From the NCBI RefSeq assembly GCF_002298975.1, contig NZ_DBMV01000021.1:1-64000 (forward strand): DNA of 64,000 nucleotides, read 5' to 3'. Shown one piece after another: positions 31,562 through 39,719 of the stretch. The number at the start of each line of letters is the position of its first letter. The first letter of the stretch is position 1. Made by a program: the position numbers and the translations under genes. Source of the DNA: Ralstonia sp. UBA689 (GTDB lineage: Bacteria; Pseudomonadota; Gammaproteobacteria; Burkholderiales; Burkholderiaceae). The notes under the pieces were generated by a model. It ran no database searches. It was not told where the DNA came from and worked only from the letters and a program-made list of their open reading frames with translations.

Positions 31562-32845
31562 ATGAGTGCCATCGTAGATATCATCGGTCGCGAAGTGCTG
31601 GACTCGCGCGGCAACCCCACCGTCGAATGCGACGTGCTGCTGGAATCGGGCGTGATGGGCCGCGCCGCAGTGCCGTCGGGCGCTTCCACTGGCTCGCGCG
31701 AAGCCATCGAACTGCGTGACGGCGACAAGTCGCGCTACCTGGGCAAGGGCGTGCTCAAGGCCGTCGAGCACATCAATACCGAGATCTCCGAAGCCATCAT
31801 GGGCCTGGACGCTTCGGAACAGGCCTTCCTGGACCGTACCCTGATCGATCTGGACGGCACCGAGAACAAGAGCCGCCTGGGCGCCAACGCCATGCTGGCC
31901 GTGTCGATGGCCGTGGCCAAGGCTGCTGCGGAAGAAGCGGGCCTGCCGTTGTACCGCTACTTCGGCGGTTCTGGCGCGATGCAGATGCCGGTGCCGATGA
32001 TGAACATCGTCAACGGCGGCGCGCACGCCAACAACAGCCTGGACATCCAGGAATTCATGGTGATGCCGGTCGGCCAGTCGAGCTTCCGCGAAGCCCTGCG
32101 CTGCGGCGCCGAGATCTTCCACGCGCTGAAGAAGATCCTCGCCGACAAGGGCATGAGCACGGCCGTGGGCGACGAAGGTGGTTTCGCCCCGAACTTCGCC
32201 AGCAACGAAGAATGCCTCGCCACCATCCTGTCGGCTATCGAACAAGCCGGCTATCGCCCGGGCGAAGACGTGCTGCTGGCACTGGACTGCGCAGCTTCCG
32301 AGTTCTACAAGGACGGCAAATACCACCTCGAAGGCGAAGGCCTCCAGCTGTCGTCGGAAGATTTCGCCAACTACCTGGCAAATCTGGCTGACAAGTTCCC
32401 GATCGTGTCGATCGAAGACGGCATGCACGAAAGCGACTGGGAAGGCTGGAAGGTCCTGACCGAGAAGCTCGGTAACAAGGTGCAGCTCGTGGGCGACGAC
32501 CTGTTCGTCACCAATACGCGCATCCTGAAGGAAGGCATCGAAAAGGGCATCGCCAACTCGATCCTCATCAAAATCAACCAGATCGGTACGCTGACCGAGA
32601 CGTTCGCCGCCATCGAGATGGCCAAGCGCGCCGGCTACACCGCTGTGATCTCGCACCGATCGGGCGAGACCGAAGACAGCACCATCGCCGACATCGCCGT
32701 CGGCACGAACGCTGGCCAGATCAAGACCGGCTCGCTGTCGCGCTCGGACCGTATGGCCAAGTACAACCAACTGCTGCGTATCGAGGAAGACCTCGGTGAT
32801 ATCGCTAGCTACCCGGGCAAGTCGGCGTTCTATAACCTGCGATAA
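31562..32845 (+). CDS. eno: Enolase
   Basis: The 427-residue glycolytic enzyme converts 2-phosphoglycerate to phosphoenolpyruvate; in many bacteria it is also an RNA-degradosome partner. Visible motifs are SRGNPTVE, VPSGASTGSREA, GDEGGFAPN, the Mg ligands in ALDCAASEF, VSIEDGMHESDW and DDLFVTN, and the signature LIKINQIGTLTET. SHRSGETEDSTIAD follows. AAGAGGGA lies upstream of the ATG. Confidence 0.99.
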   Translation: MSAIVDIIGREVLDSRGNPTVECDVLLESGVMGRAAVPSGASTGSREAIELRDGDKSRYLGKGVLKAVEHINTEISEAIMGLDASEQAFLDRTLIDLDGTENKSRLGANAMLAVSMAVAKAAAEEAGLPLYRYFGGSGAMQMPVPMMNIVNGGAHANNSLDIQEFMVMPVGQSSFREALRCGAEIFHALKKILADKGMSTAVGDEGGFAPNFASNEECLATILSAIEQAGYRPGEDVLLALDCAASEFYKDGKYHLEGEGLQLSSEDFANYLANLADKFPIVSIEDGMHESDWEGWKVLTEKLGNKVQLVGDDLFVTNTRILKEGIEKGIANSILIKINQIGTLTETFAAIEMAKRAGYTAVISHRSGETEDSTIADIAVGTNAGQIKTGSLSRSDRMAKYNQLLRIEEDLGDIASYPGKSAFYNLR

Positions 32846-32874
32846 TCCGTCGCAGTTCTGCCTCGGGCAACCGT

Positions 32875-32897
32875 GCGACCGCCGCTGTGGCGGTCGC
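32875..32897 (+). other. Perfect 9-bp hairpin between eno and ftsB
   Basis: GCGACCGCC (32875-32883) and GGCGGTCGC (32889-32897) form a perfect stem with a 5-nt loop. It is not followed by a T-run, so it is not a classical terminator. It may act as a pause, processing or stability element between the highly expressed enolase and the low-level division gene ftsB. Confidence 0.5.
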
Positions 32898-32934
32898 GTG
32901 GTATCTGGAGGCCGCACCGCCAACGTCTGACCGT

Positions 32935-33270
32935 ATGCGCCTGATCACGCTGTTTCTGCTGCTGTTGCTGCTTGCCATCCAATACCCGCTCTGGCTGGGC
33001 AAGGGCGGCTGGCTGCGCGTGTGGGACATGCAGAAGCAGGTGACTACGCAGAATCAGCGCAATGCTGAGCTGAAACAGCGCAACGCCAAGCTGGAAGGCG
33101 AGGTCAAGGACCTCAAGGAAGGCACGGGCGCCATCGAAGAGCGCGCGCGCTATGAGTTGGGCATGGTCAAGGACGACGAAGGTTTCGTTCAGTTTGTCGC
33201 GCCGGCCCCGAAGACCAGCGAAACCCCACCGCCTCCGCCTCCCCCGGCAGGGCAGCAGAATCGGCACTGA
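32935..33270 (+). CDS. ftsB: Cell division protein FtsB
   Basis: The 111-residue bitopic inner-membrane protein of the divisome links FtsL and FtsQ. A short N-terminal hydrophobic helix (residues about 3-21, LITLFLLLLLLAIQYPLWLG) is followed by a coiled coil (about 30-65, QKQVTTQNQRNAELKQRN). The conserved GTGAIEERARYELGM segment comes next. The C-terminal end is a proline run (seven Pro) and a Gln/Asn tail not typical of enteric FtsB. Start at ATG 32935 (MRLITLF), the family's usual beginning. Confidence 0.93.
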   Translation: MRLITLFLLLLLLAIQYPLWLGKGGWLRVWDMQKQVTTQNQRNAELKQRNAKLEGEVKDLKEGTGAIEERARYELGMVKDDEGFVQFVAPAPKTSETPPPPPPPAGQQNRH

Positions 33271-33276
33271 ACATGC

Positions 33277-33312
33277 CGAGCGAACACGCCGTCCTGGCCG
33301 CGCTCGCTTTTC
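33277..33312 (+). terminator. Possible terminator after ftsB
   Basis: CGAGCG (33277-33282) pairs with CGCTCG (33301-33306) across an 18-nt GC-rich loop and is followed by CTTTTC. It lies between the converging ftsB and lipoprotein genes. Confidence 0.35.
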
Positions 33313-33328
33313 AATACGACTTCAGTTT

Positions 33329-33733
33329 CTACCAGTAATACGGATAGCCCCAAACGGGCGCGCCGTAGCTGAAACCCCAGCCTCCGTGGTGGCGCCATCC
33401 GCTGCCGTAGTAGACCGAATAGCTGCCGTAATACGGGTAGGGAGCGTAGTAGGGCGTGGTTGCGTAGGCTCGCGCCTCGGCGTCGCGTTGGGCCGCCTGA
33501 TCAGATTCGCGCAGCGCCTTGGCGTTCAACGCATCCAGTTTCTTGCGCTCTTCCGCCGATAACGCAGCGGGGGCAGCCGGCTGCGCGTCGGCAGGCAGGC
33601 GTGCCGTGTAAGGCGTGCCACCCGGGCCGCGCGGAACGGTGACGCAGGCCGACGCCAGCAGGGCTGCCACGAAGGGCAGGATGACGGCGCTGGCGCGGGG
33701 CAGATTCAACGACCGGGCGATGGATTCAGACAT
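33329..33733 (-). CDS. Small lipoprotein with aromatic-rich tail
   Basis: The 134-residue protein has a lipoprotein signal peptide (VILPFVAALLASAC; lipobox Cys near residue 30). A Pro/Ala linker and a short charged helix (SAEERKKLDALNAKALRESD) follow. About 45 C-terminal residues are dominated by Tyr, Gly, Trp and Pro (PYYAPYPYYGSYSVYYGSG). It should be membrane-anchored on the periplasmic side. The helix plus Tyr-rich tail resembles envelope proteins of unknown function. Start at 33733 (MSESIARSL). It converges on ftsB. Confidence 0.7.
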   Translation of the reverse strand: MSESIARSLNLPRASAVILPFVAALLASACVTVPRGPGGTPYTARLPADAQPAAPAALSAEERKKLDALNAKALRESDQAAQRDAEARAYATTPYYAPYPYYGSYSVYYGSGWRHHGGWGFSYGAPVWGYPYYW

Positions 33734-33837
33734 GATGCGCTCCGTAGCGGGCGGCAGATAACGTAACTGGCGACTTAGAGCGCGTACGGCACGCAAAAGT
33801 GCCGCACGCCACGCATCTTCATACTATGTCGCCACGC

Positions 33838-34851
33838 TCAATGGCGCTGTCCGGAGGCGCCCTGAATGCCTTGCGCGACGGTTTCCTGTGCGAAGAGCTG
33901 TGCGCAATCGACTGCGTCAAAGCTGTAGTGCTGGCCACAGAACTCGCAGTCGATCTCCACTTTGCCGCGCTCTTCCAGGATGCTGTCGACTTCGGGCTGG
34001 CCAAGCGTGCGCAGCATCGCGCCCACGCGCAGCCGCGAGCATGAGCAGCGGAAGTGCGGAGCCTGCGGCTCGAACATGCGGATGCCAGCGGCTTCCATCT
34101 CTTCCCAGTACAGGCGTTTGATGAGCGTGTCGATCGGCTGTTCGAGCAGCTCATCGCGGCGCAGCGTCTTGCCGAGTTGGCAGACGCGTTCCCATGTGTC
34201 GAGATCCTGCTCCTGCACGTCATGGTGCAGCGGCTGGCCGGTCTCGCCCACCTGTGCCGGCTCGCGGTCGGGACGGCCCTCCATGGTGCCGCCGTACGAG
34301 GGCAGGCGTTGTAGAAGCATGCCCGAGGCGACCTTTTGGTCGGCGGCCAGCCACAGGCGCGTGTCGAGCTGTTCAGAACTCTGCATGTAGTGCTCAAGCA
34401 CCTCGGTCATGCTGGAGAGCGGCCCGTTTTCGTCCGACAGCGGCACGATGCCCTGATACGGCTGCTGGCCCGGGAGCTTGTCGTGCGGGTCGAGCGTGAT
34501 GGCGAAGCGGCCGTGGCCGTGTACGTTGACCATCGATGCCAGCGTGGCATCGTCGGCTATCTCGGCGCCTTCGACGATCTTGGCAGTGGCGCGCATCGAC
34601 AGGTCGGAATTGCACTCCACAACCAGCATGCGCACAGGACCGTCGCCATGCAGTTGCATGACCAGTGCACCGTTGAACTTCAGGTTGGCCGACAGCAGCG
34701 CGGCGGCGGCCATCATCTCGCCCAGCAGGGTGCTGACCGGGGCAGGGTAGCGGCGGCGGCGCAGCACCTCTTGCCAGGCCCCTTCCAGGCGCACCAATTC
34801 ACCGCGCACCGGCGCGGCGTCGAATACAAATTTCTTCAGCTCGTCAGTCAT
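33838..34851 (-). CDS. hslO: Redox-regulated chaperone Hsp33
   Basis: The 337-residue holdase chaperone is activated by oxidation and unfolding of its zinc-binding C-terminal domain. The four zinc cysteines are visible as CSC (in FRCSCSRLRV) and CEFC about 30 residues later. The N-terminal core includes LVMQLHGDGPVRMLVVECN and the GIVPL segment. It overlaps the preceding carbonic-anhydrase-like gene by 4 bp (ATGA), indicating translational coupling. The C-terminus is slightly longer than in E. coli (292 residues). Confidence 0.95.
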   Translation of the reverse strand: MTDELKKFVFDAAPVRGELVRLEGAWQEVLRRRRYPAPVSTLLGEMMAAAALLSANLKFNGALVMQLHGDGPVRMLVVECNSDLSMRATAKIVEGAEIADDATLASMVNVHGHGRFAITLDPHDKLPGQQPYQGIVPLSDENGPLSSMTEVLEHYMQSSEQLDTRLWLAADQKVASGMLLQRLPSYGGTMEGRPDREPAQVGETGQPLHHDVQEQDLDTWERVCQLGKTLRRDELLEQPIDTLIKRLYWEEMEAAGIRMFEPQAPHFRCSCSRLRVGAMLRTLGQPEVDSILEERGKVEIDCEFCGQHYSFDAVDCAQLFAQETVAQGIQGASGQRH

Positions 34852-35375
34852 CCATCGATCCGTTTCAGTTGCTGCTTGTACATCGCCTGGCGCACCGCAT
34901 ACGTCTCGGTGTTCAGGTGCATCTTGGCGATGTCGTCTTCCGACAGTTTGCGCACGGCCTTGGCGGGCGCGCCCAGAATCAGCGTGCCGTCTTCGAAGAC
35001 CTTGCCTTCGGTGACGATCGCTCCGGCGCCCACCAGGCAGTTCTTGCCGATCACCGCGCGGTTGAGCACCACCGCCTGGATGCCGATCAGCGAACCTTCG
35101 CCGATCGTGCAGCCGTGCAACATGGCTTGGTGGCCGATCGTCACGCGGTCGCCGATATCGAGCGGGCAGCCCGGGTCGGTATGCAGCACCGCGCCTTCCT
35201 GCACGTTGCTCGCCTCGCCCACGGTGATCGGCTCGTTGTCGCCGCGGATCACCGCGCCGGGCCAGACGCTCGCGCGTGCCTTGAGCTCCACGCGGCCGAT
35301 GACGGTCGCTTCGGGTGCCACGTAGGCGTCGGCATTGATGGTCGGGGCAACGTCACCGAGTTGGTAGAGGGCCAT
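34848..35375 (-). CDS. Gamma-class carbonic anhydrase-like hexapeptide protein
   Basis: The 175-residue left-handed beta-helix protein (YrdA/PaaY/CaiE type) has repeating hexapeptides (ATVIGRVELKARASVWPGAV). Histidines suitable for zinc binding lie in VLHTDPG, TIGHQAMLHGC. Start chosen at ATG 35375 (MALYQLGD), the family norm; an in-frame earlier start is less likely. The catalytic acid residues of true gamma carbonic anhydrases are not obvious, so activity is uncertain. First gene of the hslO unit. Confidence 0.88.
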   Translation of the reverse strand: MALYQLGDVAPTINADAYVAPEATVIGRVELKARASVWPGAVIRGDNEPITVGEASNVQEGAVLHTDPGCPLDIGDRVTIGHQAMLHGCTIGEGSLIGIQAVVLNRAVIGKNCLVGAGAIVTEGKVFEDGTLILGAPAKAVRKLSEDDIAKMHLNTETYAVRQAMYKQQLKRIDG

Positions 35376-35491
35376 GCGATCGGTCTCCAGAATCAGCGTA
35401 AATGGGGGATTTGCGCGCGTCTTCAAGCCTGCCCGGCAGGGCGTAGCCGACACGTCGAATTAGAATGGCGGAAAGCCCGAATTGTACGCTG

Positions 35492-36322
35492 ATGACTGCT
35501 TCCCAGCCGCCCACCGACTCGCTGCGCCGCGCCGCTCTGGCCGCGTTGTGCCTGACTGATCCTGCCGGCAAGGTTGACGCCACGTTACGCCTTGGCGAGC
35601 GCGCTCAAACCGCCGAGGCCGCAGCCTGGGGCGCCGACGAGGCCATCGCCGCGCCAGTCGTTGGCGTTCCCGGCAGGCCCGATGCCCCAATATTGGTGCC
35701 GCCGGCCGATGTCCCGCGCCGCCGTGCGATCGATACGCCGCATGGCCGGGGCGTACTGCTGCACGCGCTGGCGCACATCGAATTCAACGCCATCAATCTC
35801 GCGCTCGATGCGGTGTGGCGCTTTGCCGGCATGCCGGTCGCGTTTTACCAGGATTGGATGCGCGTGGCGGCGGAGGAGGCGACGCATTTCTCGCTGCTGT
35901 CGGCTCATCTGGCCACGCTTGATTGCCGCTATGGCGATCACCCCGCTCACGACGGCCTCTGGCAGATGACCGAGAAGACGGCCGCCGACCCGCTCGCGCG
36001 CATGGCGCTGGTGCCGCGTACGCTGGAAGCGCGCGGGCTGGATGCCTCGCCGCCGATCCGCGCCAAGCTGGCGCAGGCAGGCGATATGGCGGCTGCCGGC
36101 ATCCTCGACATCATCCTGCACGACGAGATCGGCCACGTGGCGGTGGGCAACCGCTGGTATCGCTGGCTGTGCGAGCGCGCCGGGCTCGATCCGGTGCCGA
36201 CTTATCGCAAGCTGGCCGAGCAATACAGCGCACCGCGCCTGCGCGGGCCGTTCAACCTCGATGCGCGCCGCCAGGCCGGTTTTGACGACGACGAGATCGC
36301 TGCGTTGGAAGCGTCGTTCTGA
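35492..36322 (+). CDS. Ferritin-like DUF455 protein
   Basis: The product has about 276 residues. After an N-terminal region (LRRAALAALCLTDPAGKV) comes a ferritin-like four-helix domain with Glu/His ligands for a di-metal centre: LLHALAHIEFNAINLALD, RVAAEEATHFSLL and ILHDEIGHVAVGNRW. The family is DUF455 (MiaE-like ferritin superfamily), function unproven. An alternative in-frame ATG lies at 35465. Neither start has a strong ribosome site; I prefer 35492 (MTASQPP). It diverges from the gamma-carbonic-anhydrase gene. Confidence 0.85.
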   Translation: MTASQPPTDSLRRAALAALCLTDPAGKVDATLRLGERAQTAEAAAWGADEAIAAPVVGVPGRPDAPILVPPADVPRRRAIDTPHGRGVLLHALAHIEFNAINLALDAVWRFAGMPVAFYQDWMRVAAEEATHFSLLSAHLATLDCRYGDHPAHDGLWQMTEKTAADPLARMALVPRTLEARGLDASPPIRAKLAQAGDMAAAGILDIILHDEIGHVAVGNRWYRWLCERAGLDPVPTYRKLAEQYSAPRLRGPFNLDARRQAGFDDDEIAALEASF

Positions 36323-36348
36323 GCTGCACGCGCCGGGCTGTCCGCCGA

Positions 36349-36377
36349 TATAATCGCCGAGAAAAGAACGATCGTTC
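36349..36377 (+). promoter_or_regulatory. Promoter -10 box with adjacent perfect palindrome
   Basis: TATAAT at 36349-36354 is followed 11 bp later by GAACGATCGTTC (36366-36377), a perfect 12-bp palindrome. It covers the expected transcription start region of the hydrolase gene at 36402. This looks like an operator for a dimeric, TetR-type repressor encoded elsewhere. The -35 box is poor. Confidence 0.6.
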
Positions 36378-36401
36378 GATTTCTATTCGGTGACGAAAAC
36401 C

Positions 36402-37319
36402 ATGGACTCCACCACGCTGCCGGCCGTGCGCCAAGCTTCCCGCTCGACTTACCTGGATGTGCGCGGCCTGCGCTACCACATCCGTGAATGGGGCGATCCC
36501 GGTGCGCCCATCCTGTTTCTGTTCCACGGGTGGATGGACGTGTCGGCATCGTTCCAGTTTCTGGTGGATGCGCTGCGTGAGCGCTGGCATATCGTTGCCC
36601 CCGACTGGCGCGGCTACGGCGAAACCGCCCGGCCCACCGACGGCGCCGGCGTCGAGTGCTACTGGTTTGCCGATTACTTGGCTGACATGGAAGCCATCCT
36701 CGATCATTACCAGCCGGAAGGGCAGGTGACGCTGGTCGGCCACAGCCTGGGCGCCAACGTGGTGTGCCTGTACGCCGGCGTCCGGCCCGAGCGCGTGCGC
36801 CGCGTGGTCGATCTGGAGGGCTTCGGCATGTCGGCGTCAGAGGCATCGCAGGCGCCGCGCCGCTATGCGCGCTGGCTTGATGAACTCAAGGACAAGCCGC
36901 GCCTGAACTCCTACGCTACCGTTGCCGATGTCGCCGCGCGCCTACAGAAGACCAACCCGCGCTTGCCTGCCGACAAGGCCGCATTTCTTGCGCAGCACTG
37001 GTCGCGGCAGAATGCCGGGGGCCGTTGGGAGATCCTCGGCGATCCGGCGCACAAGATCATCAACCCGCAGCTTTACCGGCTGGATGAGGTGATGGAGGTG
37101 TGGCGCTGTGTCACCGCCCCTGTGCTGCATGTCGAGGCGGTCGATTCGCCCACGCTCAAGACCATTGCGGGTGATGTGCCGCTGCCCGAATTCAAGGCGC
37201 GTTTTACGGCGTTTGCCGACTTCCGCGAAGTGCTGATCGCCGATGCGGGCCACATGCTGCACCACGATCAGCCCGAGCAGGTGGCCGTCCTGATCGAGGA
37301 GTTCTGCCAGTTGGGCTGA
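36402..37319 (+). CDS. Alpha/beta hydrolase
   Basis: The 305-residue alpha/beta hydrolase has oxyanion motif LFHGWMD, the DWRGYGET segment, nucleophile elbow GHSLGAN, and the terminal His in DAGHMLHHDQPEQ. Asp in VEAVDSP is a candidate acid. It resembles epoxide-hydrolase/haloalkane-dehalogenase-like esterases; the substrate is not known. A GTG start four codons upstream (36390) is possible. The upstream TATAAT and 12-bp palindrome imply repression by an unlinked regulator. Confidence 0.87.
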   Translation: MDSTTLPAVRQASRSTYLDVRGLRYHIREWGDPGAPILFLFHGWMDVSASFQFLVDALRERWHIVAPDWRGYGETARPTDGAGVECYWFADYLADMEAILDHYQPEGQVTLVGHSLGANVVCLYAGVRPERVRRVVDLEGFGMSASEASQAPRRYARWLDELKDKPRLNSYATVADVAARLQKTNPRLPADKAAFLAQHWSRQNAGGRWEILGDPAHKIINPQLYRLDEVMEVWRCVTAPVLHVEAVDSPTLKTIAGDVPLPEFKARFTAFADFREVLIADAGHMLHHDQPEQVAVLIEEFCQLG

Positions 37320-37340
37320 ATGCTGGACTGACTGCGGGGA

Positions 37341-37595
37341 TCAATCGAGAAACCGCTGCGCCACACTGGGCGGCGGCAGGATGCACGCATTCGAGCGTCC
37401 GAACCAGCGATAGCGGTTGCGTGCGGTGCAGTGCGCAGCGCGGCGCGGCGCAAGGTATCGGCCAGAGCCTGGGCCCGCGCCAGCGATCGCCACCGTCAGC
37501 GATGCGTGGGCCGACAGGCGCTCGACCAATCGCTGCCCGAAGAAACCATAGCCGCCGATCACGACCACGTGCGCTTCACGCACGGGGACGGTCAT
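37341..37595 (-). pseudogene. Saccharopine-dehydrogenase-like protein, collapsed to 84 codons
   Basis: The frame opens with a Rossmann dinucleotide-binding start (VVVIGGYGFFGQRLVERL) and ends with what looks like the C-terminus of a much longer family member (RYRWFGRSNACILPPPS). The middle, some hundreds of residues, is missing. After IAG the expected RSLARAQALADTLRRA continues in the next frame. The shift is explained by loss of one copy of an 11-bp tandem repeat at 37480-37490. The start overlaps the stop of the upstream reductase gene by 4 bp (ATGA), so it was once the second gene of that operon. Confidence 0.7.
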
Positions 37596-38683
37596 TCAGC
37601 CGCCACGTGCAGCTTGTGCTGCAGGTTCGTGTCGTTGCTGGTGTGCGTGTGGACCAGCGTCTTGTCTGGATTCGCATAGCGGTAGGCACGGCGCAGTGCC
37701 ATCGCCACCTCGTGGAAGCCCGACAGGATCAGCTTCTGCTTGTTCGGATACAGCGCGATATCGCCTGCGGCGAAAACGCCGGGGCGCGAGGTTTCGTACG
37801 CCGTGGTTTCTACGGTAATGCGGCCCGCGCGCATCTCCACGCCCCAGTTGGCGATCGGGCCGGGTTCGGAGACGAGCCCGTACAACGCGATCAGCTCATC
37901 GCAGGGCAGGACGGTGTCGCCCTCGCGCCCCCGGATGGTGATGCTGGTGAGGGTGCCGTCGGGCGTGCTGTCCAGGCGCGCGAGCATGCCGAGCACGAAG
38001 TCCATCTCGCCTGTGGCGACGGCGGCGCGCATCTCGGCCACGGTGGCGTCGGCCGCGCGAAAGCCCTCGCGCCGATGCACGAGCGTGACGCGTGCGGCCA
38101 CCTTGCGCAGGGCCAATGCCCAGTCGAGTGCGGAATCGCCGCCGCCGGCGATGACGACGCGCTTGCCCGCAAAGCGCGCGGTGTCGCGCACGGCGTAGTG
38201 CAGGTGGAGGTCTTCAAGCGCAGCCGCTTCGGGCAGGGCCACGCGCTGCGGCGCAAAGGCGCCATTGCCGGCGGTGATGAGCACGGCAGCGCAGTCGAAC
38301 TCGTCGCCCGCACTGGTGGTGACGCGGAAGCGCCGGCCGTGTTCGCTTTCCACCGTCTCAACGGTCTCGGCGCGGCGACCGCACAGGATCGGGTATTCGA
38401 ACGGCGCGCACTGGGCCATCAGCCGGTCGACGAGTTCCTGCGCGGTGCACGAGACCAGCGCGGGAATGTCGTAGATCGGCTTTTCCGGGTACAGCTCAGT
38501 GCATTGGCCGCCGGGACGATCCAGCGCATCGACCAGCACGCACGACAGCCCGAGCACGCCCGCCTGGAACGCCGCAAACAGGCCAACCGGCCCGGCGCCC
38601 ACCACGAGCACGTCGACGCGCTGCTGGATTGGCGCGACGAGCGGCTGCGTGGAATGGGCGTTGGGCGTGGCTGAGGTGGTCAT
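37592..38683 (-). CDS. Ferredoxin/flavodoxin--NADP+ reductase (thioredoxin-reductase-like type)
   Basis: The 363-residue FAD enzyme has an N-terminal FAD-binding motif VVGAGPVGLFAAFQ, a substrate region LVDALDRPGGQC and ELYPEKPIYDIPA. An NADP-binding GGGDSALDWA follows, and a C-terminal GVFAAGDI. It lacks the CxxC of thioredoxin reductase. This is the bacterial type-2 ferredoxin-NADP reductase pattern, moving electrons between NADPH and ferredoxins. Start at 38683 (MTTSATPN); an upstream in-frame ATG gives a longer, unlikely N-terminus. Confidence 0.9.
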   Translation of the reverse strand: MTTSATPNAHSTQPLVAPIQQRVDVLVVGAGPVGLFAAFQAGVLGLSCVLVDALDRPGGQCTELYPEKPIYDIPALVSCTAQELVDRLMAQCAPFEYPILCGRRAETVETVESEHGRRFRVTTSAGDEFDCAAVLITAGNGAFAPQRVALPEAAALEDLHLHYAVRDTARFAGKRVVIAGGGDSALDWALALRKVAARVTLVHRREGFRAADATVAEMRAAVATGEMDFVLGMLARLDSTPDGTLTSITIRGREGDTVLPCDELIALYGLVSEPGPIANWGVEMRAGRITVETTAYETSRPGVFAAGDIALYPNKQKLILSGFHEVAMALRRAYRYANPDKTLVHTHTSNDTNLQHKLHVAAE

Positions 38684-38834
38684 GGCAAAGCGAAGAGAAC
38701 GGAACAATGCGGCCACTATAGCGCGCGGCGGACCGCGCATCGCCAACACCGCCACCGGTAGTCAGGTCTTCCCGGTATCCCGCGGCAGCAAGGGGCGGCT
38801 CCCCGATTCCGCGTCGCAGCAGTAAAATCACAAA

Positions 38835-39695
38835 ATGCTGAAACTTTCCGCTGCTTCCACCCGCAACGCCGACCTGCACTGCCACTCCACGGTGTCGGAC
38901 GGACTGCTCGCGCCGCAAGACGTGGCCGCTCGTGCCGCCGCGCATGGCGTGACGCTGTGGGCGCTGACCGACCACGACGAAGTGGGTGGACAGGCCGCCG
39001 CACGAGAGGCCGCCACGGCACTCGGCATGGAATATCTGCCGGGCGTGGAGATTTCGGTCACCTGGGCTGGGCGTACGCTGCACATTGTCGGTCTGGGTAT
39101 CGATCCGGAAAATGCCGATCTCGTGCGGGGACTGGAGCGTACCCGCTCGGGCCGTTGCGCCCGCGCCGAAGATATCAGCGCGGCGCTCGCCAAGCTCGGC
39201 ATCGAGGGCGCCTATGAAGGGGCGCTCGCTTACGCCGGCAATCCCGACATGGTTTCGCGTACGCACTTCGCGCGCTTCCTGGTCGAGCACGGCCATTGCC
39301 GCGACATCTCCGAGGTATTCGACCGCTACCTGGGCGAAGGCAAGCCTGGCTACGTGCCGCATCGCTGGTCACGGCTGGCCGACGCCATCGGCTGGATCAA
39401 AGGCGCCGGCGGCGCCGCGGTGATGGCACACCCGGGTCGCTACACGCTCTCGCTGGTTGAGCACAATGCGCTCTTCGATGAATTCAAGGACCTGGGCGGC
39501 GAGGCCGTCGAGGTCGTTACCGGCAGTCACACGCCCGATCAATACGCCTACTACGCCGATGTGGCGCGCCGCTACGGTCTGCTCGCATCACGCGGGTCGG
39601 ATTTCCACGGCCCAGGCGAAGGCCGCATCGAGTTGGGCGAATTGCCGCCGCTGCCTGACAACCTGACGCCGGTGTGGAGCCGGTGGATGTCGTAG
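38835..39695 (+). CDS. PHP-domain 5'-3' exoribonuclease, RNase AM/YciV family
   Basis: The 286-residue PHP phosphoesterase has metal-binding motifs in order: NADLHCHSTVSDG, ALTDHDEVGG, GVEISVTW, AVMAHPGRY and ASRGSDFHGPG. In E. coli the orthologue (rnm, formerly yciV) trims 5' ends of rRNAs and degrades short RNA/DNA. The next gene is a YciO-type protein 24 bp downstream, the same pair order as in enteric bacteria, which supports the assignment. Confidence 0.88.
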   Translation: MLKLSAASTRNADLHCHSTVSDGLLAPQDVAARAAAHGVTLWALTDHDEVGGQAAAREAATALGMEYLPGVEISVTWAGRTLHIVGLGIDPENADLVRGLERTRSGRCARAEDISAALAKLGIEGAYEGALAYAGNPDMVSRTHFARFLVEHGHCRDISEVFDRYLGEGKPGYVPHRWSRLADAIGWIKGAGGAAVMAHPGRYTLSLVEHNALFDEFKDLGGEAVEVVTGSHTPDQYAYYADVARRYGLLASRGSDFHGPGEGRIELGELPPLPDNLTPVWSRWMS

Positions 39696-39719
39696 ACCGC
39701 CGACTCACCCACACTGCGC

